DNA of 64,000 nt from Fimenecus sp045543095 (lineage in GTDB: Bacteria > Bacillota > Clostridia > Oscillospirales > Acutalibacteraceae), in the NCBI GenBank assembly GCA_045543095.1, contig JAZQMC010000007.1, positions 62,001-126,000 of the forward strand. The letters run 5' to 3'. Below, piece by piece: positions 8,115 through 16,900 of the stretch (position 1 is its first letter; each line of letters opens with the position of its first letter). Made by a program: the position numbers and the translations under genes. The notes under the pieces are model-generated. The model was not told the DNA's origin. It saw nothing but the letters and a program-made list of their open reading frames with translations, and ran no database searches.

Positions 8115-8939
8115 ATGTATAAAAATATTGTGGATTTACATGTGCATACTGACAATTCATTTGACGGTAATCACTCGGCAACTTTCTTCTGCGAAAAGGC
8201 AGAGTTTATGGATTTAAGAGCAATTGCGTTTACCGACCATTGTGAAGTTGACCAGTTCCGCGGTGATGATAATTATGAAAAACGAATTTACCAAGCATTT
8301 TTTGAGGTTGCAAAGGTTCGTTCAGCATTCAGGGGAAAACTCATTGTGTTAAATGGTATTGAACTCGGTCAACCTGCATACGATATAGAAACTGCAGAGG
8401 ATATTATAAAGAGATATGATTATGACCAGATTTTAGGCTCTGTTCATAATCTTCGCGGTAAAGAAGATTTTTATTATATGGAAAATCTTGAACTCTTTGA
8501 AGCCGAAAATCTTCTCAAAGAATACTTTGTTGAACTCATTGAAATGCTGAAGTGGGGTAATTTTGATGTGCTTGCACATTTGACATATCCGTTAAGATAT
8601 TTCTATGCAAAATCAAATCTTAATATTGACTTAAATAAGTTTAAAAATCAGATTGATGAAATTCTTTTAATCACGGCAAAAACCGATAAGGCTCTTGAAA
8701 TAAATACTGCGGCACTTCGTCAGCCTTTGAATCAGCTTTCGCCCGAAGTCGATATTCTAAAGAGGTACAAAGAACTTGGCGGAAAGCTTGTGTCAGTTGG
8801 CTCGGATGCTCATTTTGCCGAACATCTCGCGGCAGATATTGACAAGGCTTATGATGCGGCACTTAAAGCAGGATTTAACAATATCACATTTTTCCAAAAA
8901 CGCACACCAATGTTATTAAAAATTGAAACAGAGGGGTAA
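8115..8939 (+). CDS. PHP-domain phosphatase, histidinol-phosphatase (HisJ/HisK) family
   Basis: Start set at ATG 8115 with AAGGTG at 8103-8108; a GTG at 8106 is part of that ribosome site. 274 residues. The metal-binding motifs of PHP enzymes are present: DLHVHTDNSFDG at the N-terminus, FTDHCE near residue 40, LGSVHN near residue 113 and VGSDAH near residue 230. Family members dephosphorylate L-histidinol phosphate. No other his gene is near, so another phosphoester substrate is possible. The gene ends 4 bases before ispE and the two probably form an operon. Confidence 0.85.
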   Translation: MYKNIVDLHVHTDNSFDGNHSATFFCEKAEFMDLRAIAFTDHCEVDQFRGDDNYEKRIYQAFFEVAKVRSAFRGKLIVLNGIELGQPAYDIETAEDIIKRYDYDQILGSVHNLRGKEDFYYMENLELFEAENLLKEYFVELIEMLKWGNFDVLAHLTYPLRYFYAKSNLNIDLNKFKNQIDEILLITAKTDKALEINTAALRQPLNQLSPEVDILKRYKELGGKLVSVGSDAHFAEHLAADIDKAYDAALKAGFNNITFFQKRTPMLLKIETEG

Positions 8940-8943
8940 TTTT

Positions 8944-9807
8944 ATGAAAGTAAAAGCGGCGGCAAAAATAAATTTAATGCTCGATATTCTCAAAAAACTC
9001 GATAACGGTTATCACAGTCTTTTTATGATTATGCAGTCAGTTGATTTGTATGATACTGTGACAGTTGAGAAAAACAGTATTAACGAAATCATTATTAAAT
9101 GCAACAAAGAGGGCGTACCTTGTAACGAAAAGAACATTGCTCATAAATGTGCAAAGGCATTTTTTGATTTTTGCAATATTGAAGACAGGGGAGTTACCAT
9201 CGAAATTGAGAAAAATATTCCGATGGCTGCAGGTGTTGCAGGTGGCAGTGCCGACGGTGCGGCAGTCCTCTATTGCCTTAATAAGATTTACAAAACAAAT
9301 CTTACAGACCGTGAGCTTGCGAAAATTGGTAATAAAGTCGGTGCGGACATTCCGTTCAGTTTGACGGGCGGAACCGCAGTAACTCTCGGCACAGGAAATG
9401 TTATTGCACCTGTTACGGATTTACCCGATTGCTATATTGTTCTCGCTAAGCCCGAACAAGATGTTTCAACCCCTGAAGCTTATGCAGAGTTTGATTCTCT
9501 TACCCGAGTTCGCCATCTTGATAGAATATCAATGATTGATGCAGTTTCAAACGGTGATTATGAAAAAATCTGTTCACTTTGCGGTAATGTGTTTGAGCAG
9601 GCAGTTGAAGTGCCGAAAAGACCTCATATTAAGGGCGTAATGCGTAAATGCGGTGCGGATGCTTCTTGTATGAGTGGTAGCGGACCAACAGTTTTCGGTA
9701 TTTTCAGTGATAAAGAAAAAGCCGAGCAATGCTGTGAAAAGCTTTGCAAGAAATACGAAAATGTGTATCTATGCAAGCCGGTCAATAAGGGAATAGTTGA
9801 AGTATAA
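8944..9807 (+). CDS. ispE: 4-diphosphocytidyl-2-C-methyl-D-erythritol kinase
   Basis: ATP-dependent phosphorylation of CDP-methylerythritol in the MEP pathway of isoprenoid synthesis, cytosolic. Start set at ATG 8944 after GAGGGG (8932-8937), giving 287 residues, the normal size. GHMP-kinase motifs are clear: AAAKINLML at the N-terminus, the ATP loop PMAAGVAGGSADGAA near residues 92-106, and CMSGSGPTVFG near the C-terminus. ispD and ispF lie about 19 kb downstream in this window. Confidence 0.95.
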   Translation: MKVKAAAKINLMLDILKKLDNGYHSLFMIMQSVDLYDTVTVEKNSINEIIIKCNKEGVPCNEKNIAHKCAKAFFDFCNIEDRGVTIEIEKNIPMAAGVAGGSADGAAVLYCLNKIYKTNLTDRELAKIGNKVGADIPFSLTGGTAVTLGTGNVIAPVTDLPDCYIVLAKPEQDVSTPEAYAEFDSLTRVRHLDRISMIDAVSNGDYEKICSLCGNVFEQAVEVPKRPHIKGVMRKCGADASCMSGSGPTVFGIFSDKEKAEQCCEKLCKKYENVYLCKPVNKGIVEV

Positions 9808-9814
9808 TAATTTA

Positions 9815-9846
9815 AGGCTCGGGATTACTCCTGAGCCTCATTTTTT
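9815..9846. terminator. Bidirectional terminator overlapping the end of the phosphatase gene
   Basis: 10-bp stem 9815-9824 with 9829-9838 (one G-U), loop TTAC, T-run 9840-9846. The minus-strand stop codon (9825-9827) is in the loop and the right arm encodes the last residues (EAQE) of the low-molecular-weight phosphatase. Confidence 0.85.
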
Positions 9847-10289
9847 ATGTATTCAAATAATCTTTGACAACCTAGTGACACATCGTTATATGTAGTGCTG
9901 AAATCTCTTGTGTACCAAGGGTCAGCGACATCGCGGTCAATATGGGCAAAGCTTAATAATTTGTGAATTTTGTTTTCCTTGTCATACCCGATAATTCTGT
10001 TGATGTTTCGCATATTCGCACTATCCATTCCGATTATGAAATCGTACTTTTCATAGTCGGATTTTTTAAGTTGTACGGCTTGTCTTTTTGTGTAAGGGAC
10101 ACCCATTTCATCAAGAATTTTCTTTGTGCCCCAATGAGTGTCATTACCGATTTCTTCTGTACTTGTGGCACTTGAACGAATGAGAAAATCATTTTCCATT
10201 CCGTTCTTTTTAACAATATCTTTCATCACAAATTCCGCCATAGTCGAACGGCAGATATTCCCGTGACAAACAAACATAATTTTAATCAT
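9825..10289 (-). CDS. Low molecular weight protein-tyrosine phosphatase
   Basis: 154 residues with the family P-loop CHGNICRS at the N-terminus (nucleophile Cys8, Arg14) and the general-acid motif DPWY near residue 117, both required for catalysis. These cytosolic enzymes dephosphorylate phosphotyrosine, or in some bacteria phosphoarginine. No tyrosine kinase gene is adjacent, so the substrate is open. It is transcribed toward ispE from its own promoter at 10305-10333. Confidence 0.92.
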   Translation of the reverse strand: MIKIMFVCHGNICRSTMAEFVMKDIVKKNGMENDFLIRSSATSTEEIGNDTHWGTKKILDEMGVPYTKRQAVQLKKSDYEKYDFIIGMDSANMRNINRIIGYDKENKIHKLLSFAHIDRDVADPWYTRDFSTTYNDVSLGCQRLFEYIKNEAQE

Positions 10290-10304
10290 AAAATCACCGA
10301 AAAG

Positions 10305-10333
10305 ATTTTACCACACACAGCAAATCTTGTCAA
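10305..10333 (-). promoter_or_regulatory. SigA-type promoter of the tyrosine phosphatase gene
   Basis: Reading leftward: TTGACA (complement of 10328-10333), 17-nt spacer, TAAAAT (complement of 10305-10310), ~16 bases before the start codon at 10289, so the leader is very short. Confidence 0.7.
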
Positions 10334-10406
10334 AATACAAATTATTGTTTTCCACTCATTATATTACAGTGTCGTTCTAAACATAGGGACCGCACAGGGA
10401 CAAGTT

Positions 10407-10498
10407 GCTCCTTCTTTGAGGGAGCTGTCAACCAAGTTGACTGAGGGAGTTTAATCCTTGTCTGCCCGTGTTATTTTGAGCGTAGCAAAGAATCTCGT
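10407..10498. repeat. Intergenic repeat element of the type dispersed in gut Clostridia
   Basis: The segment 10407-10450 holds two adjacent hairpins: GCTCC...GGGAGC, and GTCAAC-CAA-GTTGAC followed by TGAGGGAG. I recall very similar words (GGGAGCTGTCA...TGACTGAGGGAG) as a common dispersed intergenic element in Ruminococcaceae-like genomes. A second familiar word, TTTTGAGCGTAGCAAAGAATCT, follows at 10473-10494. Only one copy of each is in this window. The rest of the 10334-10681 gap shows no ORF with a ribosome site. Confidence 0.6.
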
Positions 10499-10681
10499 TA
10501 TATCTAAAATGATACTTTATTGTAGAGCACGGTAGGCTTATGGCTTGCCACCGATATTGCACGGGTAGGTTTCTGTGTATTACTGTAATGATTGCATGTA
10601 ATGCCATGTTGAATTGACTTATTAAAAAAGTATTGCATTGTCAAGAAGTTGCGATTTTTTCATTAAATATTGTCGTAATTG

Positions 10682-10710
10682 TTGACATTTTGACTTTTGA
10701 GGTGTACTAT
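10682..10710 (+). promoter_or_regulatory. Strong SigA promoter of the HTH-SPFH cassette
   Basis: TTGACA (10682-10687), 17-nt spacer, TACTAT (10705-10710). Transcription would start ~10717, leaving a ~20-nt leader with AGGAGG at 10723-10728. It is probably the only promoter for the four genes that follow. Confidence 0.8.
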
Positions 10711-10735
10711 TGAATCGTATACAGGAGGTAGCAGT

Positions 10736-10945
10736 ATGAAAATTAGTTATAAAAAACTATGGATTATGCTTGTTGAAAAAGAAATATCGCAAGCAGATTT
10801 AAGAAAAGATTTAAATATTGCTTCCGGTACAATGACTAAAATGCGTAGAAATGAAGAGGTCGCTCTTTCAATTCTTATTCGCATTTGTGAGTACCTAGAT
10901 TGTAATATTGGCGATATTTGTGATGTAGTGAAATTTGATGAATGA
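10736..10945 (+). CDS. Small XRE/Cro-type helix-turn-helix regulator
   Basis: 69 residues, start ATG 10736 after AGGAGG. The sequence is a lone HTH domain of the YozG/HTH_26 type: KLWIMLVEKEISQADLRKDL...GTMTKMRRNEEVALSILIRICEYLDCNIGDIC. Such single-domain repressors often control the operon they begin; here the promoter lies only ~25 bases upstream, so autoregulation is likely (inference). It is followed by an unknown protein, a zinc-ribbon protein and an SPFH protein, all in the same direction. Confidence 0.85.
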   Translation: MKISYKKLWIMLVEKEISQADLRKDLNIASGTMTKMRRNEEVALSILIRICEYLDCNIGDICDVVKFDE

Positions 10946-10983
10946 ATTTTATAACATCAATTTGTGTATTTTGGGAGGTAAAA

Positions 10984-11430
10984 ATGCAACCGAAGATTAC
11001 TAAAGATGAAGTTTTCCGTTTTTTAAAGAATAGTGGAAAAGTTATAGGTGGTTTGGCTATTGATGCATATGGTAACGCCCTAAATCAAATTGAAGAGAAG
11101 TCATTTTTAGATGCTATAGAAATTGGTATAGAGAATACTATTGCCTCGTTGTACGAGGCAAATGTTAATGATAACGAAATCGTGCGTATAGTGGGCGAGT
11201 ATTGGGGATTATGTAAAGATGATGTTGTAGAACGAATTATTTGGGAAAAACAACAAGCCACTATTCGCTCTTTAAATCAATATTTAAAATTGCAAGGTTA
11301 TTCAAAGGAAGAAATAAATCAGTTTATGAAAGAAGAAAAGGCAATATTTCAAATAAGATGCAATAAAGATTTGTGGAAATTAAAAAATAATCCTGAAAAA
11401 CTTGTAAAGGAAATTAAATCAAAAAAATAA
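10984..11430 (+). CDS. Unrecognised 148-residue cytoplasmic protein in SPFH cassette
   Basis: Start set at ATG 10984 behind GGGAGG (10973-10978); an ATG at 10942 would overlap the HTH gene and lacks a site. No signal peptide or membrane segment. The sequence is mostly helical and charged, with a central EIGIENTIASLYEANVNDNEIVRIV stretch that looks like a bipartite helical bundle and a Lys-rich tail. I do not recognise a family. Its position between an HTH regulator and a zinc-ribbon membrane protein suggests a role specific to this operon. Confidence 0.7.
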   Translation: MQPKITKDEVFRFLKNSGKVIGGLAIDAYGNALNQIEEKSFLDAIEIGIENTIASLYEANVNDNEIVRIVGEYWGLCKDDVVERIIWEKQQATIRSLNQYLKLQGYSKEEINQFMKEEKAIFQIRCNKDLWKLKNNPEKLVKEIKSKK

Positions 11431-11449
11431 TATTTTGAGGTGTTATATA

Positions 11450-12151
11450 ATGGCTTTTTGTACTAATTGCGGACAAGAACTTGAACAAGATGCAAAGTTC
11501 TGTGCTGAATGTGGTAAAGCTACCAACAAAAATAATCAAACAAATGAACAAAGAAAAACGATATATGATGGCAAAATACATAAGTGTCCCAATTGTGGCG
11601 AAGTCTTAAGTTCGTTTGTTGTACAATGTCCTGCCTGTGGTTATGAAATTAGAGATGCTGTTGTGTCAAATGCTGTTAGTGAGCTTGCTTTGAAATTAGA
11701 ACATATTGGAAATGAAAGACCTAATAAGAAAGTATCATTAAATCCGTTTAAGGTAATGTCTAATAATATTGGTGCAAACTCTATCAGCGAACAAAAAGTT
11801 AGTTTAATTCGTAATTTTTCAATTCCAAATACTAAAGAAGATATAATGGAATTTATGATTCTGGCATCATCAAATATTGATATGAAATTGTATGGATTTG
11901 GGAATCAAGGTGTTTTAACTGCTTCGCAAAGAGAACTTTCTGATGCATGGTTAGCTAAATTTGAACAAGCCTATCAGAAAGCAAAAATTCTTTTAAAAGG
12001 CGAAGAATTTCAAAATATTCATAATATATACACTCAAACCAACAAAAAACTTAAGTTAGAAAAGTTAAAAGTGCCGTTGAGTATTATATGTCCGTTCATA
12101 TTTTGTTTTTTTATAATTGTATTCTGCCTAATAATGGCACAGTTTGAATAA
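11450..12151 (+). CDS. Double zinc-ribbon protein with C-terminal membrane anchor
   Basis: Start ATG 11450 after TTTTGAGGTG. 233 residues. A first ribbon CTNCG...CAECG lies at residues ~4-23 and a second CPNCGEVL...CPACGYEI at ~45-68. A ~110-residue helical region follows, and a hydrophobic segment (LSIICPFIFCFFIIVFCLIMA) near the C-terminus predicts a tail anchor with the ribbons in the cytosol. The layout resembles B. subtilis YdjG-type proteins that sit beside SPFH protein YdjI, and here too an SPFH gene follows 30 bases later. Function unknown; membrane-stress scaffolding is a plausible guess. Confidence 0.75.
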   Translation: MAFCTNCGQELEQDAKFCAECGKATNKNNQTNEQRKTIYDGKIHKCPNCGEVLSSFVVQCPACGYEIRDAVVSNAVSELALKLEHIGNERPNKKVSLNPFKVMSNNIGANSISEQKVSLIRNFSIPNTKEDIMEFMILASSNIDMKLYGFGNQGVLTASQRELSDAWLAKFEQAYQKAKILLKGEEFQNIHNIYTQTNKKLKLEKLKVPLSIICPFIFCFFIIVFCLIMAQFE

Positions 12152-12181
12152 GCAAAGAAATATCAGCAAAGGAGAAAAAAT

Positions 12182-13480
12182 ATGGGATTATTTAATAGAA
12201 CTAAACATAATGGTGGAATAATGGATGTTATCCGTTGTGATGAACCGTCATATCTTATTTGGAAATGGCACCCTGTAGGTTCACAAGCAGAATACAACAA
12301 TAAAGAAAATTCAATTCGTTGGGGTTCGTCATTAAGGGTAAAAGATGGTGAAGTTGCTGTATTCGTTTATAAGCAAGAAGATGGTACAATGCAAGATTAT
12401 ATTGTAGGTCCTTTTGATGAAACAATTAAGACAGCAAATTTCCCTATTCTTGCAAGTGCTTTAGGGGCAGCTTATGACGGAGGAACACCATTTCAAGCTG
12501 AAATTTATTTTATTAATCTTGCTCAAGTTATACAAGTTAAATTTGGAGTGCCGTTCTTCGATGTGTATGACCCAAGATTTTTAGATTTTGGTGTACCAGT
12601 GGCCGTAAGAGGTACGATAAGCTTTAAAATTGATGATTACCATGAGTTTATAAAATTGCATAGATTAAGTACTTTTAATCTTGAAGATTTCCAAGCTCAA
12701 ATTCGTGATGTTGTTTGTCGTTATGTCAAAGATACCGTAGCAAATGCACCGGTATCCAACAATATTCCGGTTATTCAACTTGAAACTAAAATTTCACAGA
12801 TTAATGATGTTGTTGAATTTGATGTTAAGGAAAGATTAAAAGAGCATTTTGGTGTGTTAGTGGCTGGTGTGGATATAGGTGCGATAGATATTGATAAGTC
12901 AAGTATTGGCTATCAACAACTTATATCTGTTACTAAAGATGTTATAACTGCACAAACGCAGGATTATGTTGAACGATTAAGAATTCAACGGGAAGAACAA
13001 CAGTACGCACAACATAAGCAGACACAAACTGCAAATGTTGCTGCATTTCAAGTTGAAAAACAGGCTGAAGTTGGTGTAGCAGGTGCAGAATCACTTGGAC
13101 AAATGGGTGCTAATGGTGCTGGAGGTGTTAATCTCGGTGGAGATGGCACAGGATTTAATCCGGCAGCAATGATGGCGGGAATTGCACTTGGTGGTGCAGT
13201 AGGAAACAATATTGCAGGAACAATGAATGGTATGATGGGTGGCGTAAATCAGCAAGTACCACCTCCAATTCCAACAGTTACATTCCATGTTGCTGTAAAT
13301 GGTCAAGCAACAGGTCCTTTTGATATAAACACATTATCACAGATGACTAATGCAGGTACTTTCACAAAGGATAGCCTTGTTTGGAAAGCAGGAATGCCAC
13401 AATGGGCAAAAGCAGATACGGTAGCTGAACTTCAAACTTTGTTTGCAAATACAATGCCACCAATCCCACCGACAGAATAA
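12182..13480 (+). CDS. SPFH-domain (YdjI/virion-core-like) protein with C-terminal GYF_2 domain
   Basis: 432 residues with AAAGGAG before the start. Residues ~20-275 form an SPFH domain of the YdjI / 'virion core protein' kind (IRWGSSLRVKDGEVAVFV, VRGTISFKI, GVLVAGVDIGAI). A short helical, Gln-rich coiled stretch follows, then a Gly/Ala/Met-rich linker (~300-365). The end is a GYF_2/DUF4339 module (VNGQATGPFDINTLSQM...LVWKAGMPQWAKA), a protein-interaction fold. SPFH proteins assemble membrane-associated rings or cages. The N-terminus lacks a clear membrane segment, so recruitment may go through the zinc-ribbon membrane protein encoded just upstream (inference). Confidence 0.85.
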   Translation: MGLFNRTKHNGGIMDVIRCDEPSYLIWKWHPVGSQAEYNNKENSIRWGSSLRVKDGEVAVFVYKQEDGTMQDYIVGPFDETIKTANFPILASALGAAYDGGTPFQAEIYFINLAQVIQVKFGVPFFDVYDPRFLDFGVPVAVRGTISFKIDDYHEFIKLHRLSTFNLEDFQAQIRDVVCRYVKDTVANAPVSNNIPVIQLETKISQINDVVEFDVKERLKEHFGVLVAGVDIGAIDIDKSSIGYQQLISVTKDVITAQTQDYVERLRIQREEQQYAQHKQTQTANVAAFQVEKQAEVGVAGAESLGQMGANGAGGVNLGGDGTGFNPAAMMAGIALGGAVGNNIAGTMNGMMGGVNQQVPPPIPTVTFHVAVNGQATGPFDINTLSQMTNAGTFTKDSLVWKAGMPQWAKADTVAELQTLFANTMPPIPPTE

Positions 13481-13555
13481 TATATCATCTTATAAGAGTG
13501 AAAATCTCGTGGAGTTTTCTTCGTTGGATGATTTAAAATATCAAACATTATTATA

Positions 13556-13604
13556 GAATATTTTCCCCCTCCTTATCATATTTATTTATGACCGATAAGG
13601 AGGG
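13556..13604 (+). promoter_or_regulatory. spoIIID control region: RBS-containing inverted repeat with SigE-like promoter
   Basis: A perfect 11-bp inverted repeat, CCCTCCTTATC (13567-13577) and GATAAGGAGGG (13594-13604), has a 16-nt loop. The right arm contains AAGGAGG, the Shine-Dalgarno of spoIIID. A SigE-like promoter straddles it: GAATATT (13556-13562), 14-nt spacer, CATATTTA (13577-13584). A transcript from it would start near 13591 and lack the left arm, freeing the ribosome site, whereas read-through RNA from the SPFH operon would fold and hide it. The -10 match to CATACAAT is partial. Confidence 0.5.
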
Positions 13605-13611
13605 TTTTGCT

Positions 13612-13863
13612 TTGAAAGATTTAGTTGAGGAAAGAGCTGCAATGTTAGGGGAGTATATAGTTGAGAACGAGGCAACTGTCCGTGCCACCGCAAAGGTTTT
13701 CGGAATAAGCAAAAGCACAGTGCACATGGATGTTGCAGAAAGGCTTAAAAAGTTTGACCCTGCACTTTACGGTCAGGTGAGAAAGGTTTTAGAGGTTAAC
13801 AAGGCTGAAAGACATATACGTGGCGGTCTTGCTACAAAAGAAAAATATATGAGTAAAAAATAA
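13612..13863 (+). CDS. spoIIID: Sporulation transcription factor SpoIIID
   Basis: DNA-binding regulator of mother-cell gene expression during sporulation. The start is the TTG at 13612, seven bases after AAGGAGG, giving 83 residues and an N-terminus (MKDLVEERAAMLGEYIVEN) aligned with known SpoIIID; an upstream in-frame ATG at 13588 precedes the ribosome site. The HTH (ATVRATAKVFGISKSTVHMDV) and the basic motif ERHIRGGLATKEKY are characteristic. In B. subtilis it is SigE-dependent. Here a SigE-like element and an RBS-hiding hairpin lie directly upstream. Confidence 0.95.
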   Translation: MKDLVEERAAMLGEYIVENEATVRATAKVFGISKSTVHMDVAERLKKFDPALYGQVRKVLEVNKAERHIRGGLATKEKYMSKK

Positions 13864-13885
13864 TATATAAATTACAATAAATCAC

Positions 13886-13913
13886 TTGAAATTTGACTAT
13901 ATTCGTGTATAAT
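13886..13913 (+). promoter_or_regulatory. SigA-type promoter of ileS
   Basis: TTGAAA (13886-13891), 16-nt spacer, TATAAT (13908-13913). The leader is only ~40 nt, too short for a T-box. Confidence 0.65.
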
Positions 13914-13962
13914 ACTATGTGTAAAAATATGTACATATATCACTTGAAAGGTGGACAATATA

Positions 13963-16900
13963 GTGGCAGACGAGAAAAATCTCTTTGTTGACCTTGAGCA
14001 TCAGGTTATGAAGCTCTGGGAAGAAGAGAAGTATTATGAAAAGCTTGTAGAAAAAAATAAGGGTAAAAAAATGTTCCGTTTCCTTGACGGTCCTATTACT
14101 GCAAATAACCCAATGGGTATTCACCACGCTTGGGGCAGAAGCACAAAGGATACTTTTATCCGTTACAAGTCTATGAGAGGTTATGATTGCCGTCGTCAGA
14201 ACGGTTTCGACTCACAGGGACTCTGGGTTGAAGTTGAAGTTGAAAAACAGCTTGGCTTTAAAACAAAAAAGGATATTGAAAATTATGGTATGGACAAGTT
14301 TACCCGTCAGTGCGTTGACCGTGTAAAACATTATTCAGGCATCATTACCGAGCAGTCAAAAAGACTTGGTATGTGGATGGATTGGGAAAATTCATACTAT
14401 ACAAATACAGACCTTAATATTCAGGGTATTTGGCATTTCTTAAAGGAATGTGATAATCACGGCTGGATTCAGCGTGAATATAAGCCAATGCCTTGGTGTC
14501 CTCGTTGCGGTACATCACTTTCAGAGCACGAAATGACAGGTTCTTATAAGATGATGACTCACAACTCTGTTTTCTTCAAACTTCCAATTGAAGAAATTGA
14601 TTCAAAAATTCTTGTTTGGACAACTACTCCTTGGACTCTTTCTTCAAACGTTGCTTTGGCAGTTAACCCTGACATTGACTATGTTGAAGTTAAAATCAAG
14701 AGCGATGACCAGACATTAATTCTTGCTAAAAATGCGATTAAATACCTTGGTGACGATAAGCTTGAGGTTATCCGTGCACTTAAGGGTGAAGAGCTTGTAG
14801 GGTATCACTATGAAACTTGCTTTGCAGATTTAGAGGCACAGCAGGGATTTGAACATAAAATTGTTGCTTGGGAAGATGTTGCGGCTGACGAAGGTACAGG
14901 CGTTGTTCATATTGCTCCCGGTTGCGGTATCGAAGACTTTGAGCTTGGTGAAAGACTTGGTCTTCCCAAGGTTATGCCTATTGACGATATGGGTATATAT
15001 CTTGAAGGCTTCGGCTTTATGACAGGTAAAGATAGCCACACAATCGCTGACGAGGTTTTCGAAAAACTCGATGAGCAGAACAAACTCTATAAAGTTGAAC
15101 CACACGAACATAGCTATCCGGTATGCTGGAGATGTAAGAGTGAAATTGTTTTCCGTCTTGTTCCTGCTTGGTATATTAAAACAAGTGAAATTAAGCCTAA
15201 ACTTATTGAATGTGCAAATTCAGTTAAATGGGAGCCTGCTTCAAACGGTAAGCGTATGAATGACTGGCTTACAAATATGGGTGACTGGAATATTTCTCGT
15301 AAACGTTATTACGGTATGCCGCTTCCATTCTATCCATGTAGCTGTGGTCATATCACAGTTATCGGCTCAAAGGATGAACTTCGCGAAAAGGCAGTTGACC
15401 CCGCTCAGGTTGATGCTCTTCCCGAACTTCACAGACCTTGGGTTGACGAAGTGAAAATTAAGTGTCCACATTGTGGAAAAGAAGTTTCTCGTATTTCAGA
15501 TATCGGTGACGTTTGGCTTGATGCAGGTATCGTTCCGTTCTCAACACTCGGTTACTTTACTGACCGTGAAGCATGGGAAAAGAACTTCCCTGCAGAGTGG
15601 GTTACAGAAATGCACGAGCAGGTTAGACTTTGGTTCTATTCAATGCTCTTTATGAGTACAGTTCTCGTAGGTAAAGCTCCTTATGAAAAAGTTGTAACAA
15701 ACGGTATGGTTGTTGCAGAAGACGGCTCAAAATTCTCAAAAACAGGCTTTATGATTAAGTTTGATGAGGCTGCAGAGAAAATCGGTGCTGATACTGTTCG
15801 CTATCTCTATGCAAGTGCACCAAATACAAACGACGTTCGTTTTGGTTATAACCTTGGTGACGAAGCAAGAAGAAAGATGCTCGGTTACTGGAATATTTAT
15901 ACATTCTTTGATACCTATGCACAGCTTGATAAACCAAACTTTGCAAACTATAAACCTGATTTCTCACTTATGACACCAACTGATAAGTGGCTTGTTGTAA
16001 GAACTAATGAATTCTTAAAGAAAGCAACTGCTTCAATGGATGATTATAAGGCATTTGCTCTTGTTAAAGATTTTGAGGCATTTGTTGACGATATTTCAAA
16101 CTGGTATATCAGAACAAACCGTCGTCGTTTCTGGAAAACAGAAGACGAGCAGGATAAGATGATTGCTTATTGGACACTCTTTAATGCTGTTAAAGTTTGC
16201 ACACAGGTTATGGCACCTATTATGCCGTTTATGACAGAATATATTTGGCAGAAGCTTGTTAAGGCTTGCGATTCAACAGTTGCAGAGTCAGTTCATTTAA
16301 GTGATTGGCCAACCGCTATTGAAGGCGTTGAAGATGATGGTATTATTGAACAGACAAAGCTTGTTCGTGAAGTAATTGCGGTAGCAATGAGACTTCGTAA
16401 TGAACAGCAGATTAAGGTTCGTCAGCCTCTCGCAAAACTTTTTGTTTGCTGTGATAACGCTAAAGCGGATAAAATTAAGACATTTGAGAAGAATATTCTT
16501 GATGAACTTAATATCAAAGCAATCGAATATATTGACGACATAAATGTTCTTGAAGATAAGTTCTTAACAGTAAACTTCAAGGTTGCGGGTGCAGTTCTTA
16601 AACAGAATGTTAACAAGATGAAGCAGACTCTTGAAGCACTTTCAGAGGACGAAATGGCAGCACTCACAACAGCAGTTGTTGCAGGTGGTGAAGTTGCAGT
16701 TCCCGGTTGGGATGAGAAGTTTGACGGTTCAATCTTTACTGTTCAGTCAAAGACAAAGAAGGGTATTGTTTCAGCAGAATTTGATACAGAATCTGTTGTA
16801 GCACTTGATGTTGTACTTACTGATGAGCTTCTTAAAGAAGGCGTTGTTCGTGATATTATCCGTCAGTGTCAGGTTGCTCGTAAAGATGCAGGCTATCAGG

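Noticed and set aside
10290..10681. Protein gene in the gap before the HTH regulator
   Set aside because: The only frames are short, cross the hairpin repeat and have no ribosome site.
13864..13962. T-box leader for ileS
   Set aside because: Only ~40 nt between predicted start and ribosome site, with no specifier or antiterminator motif.
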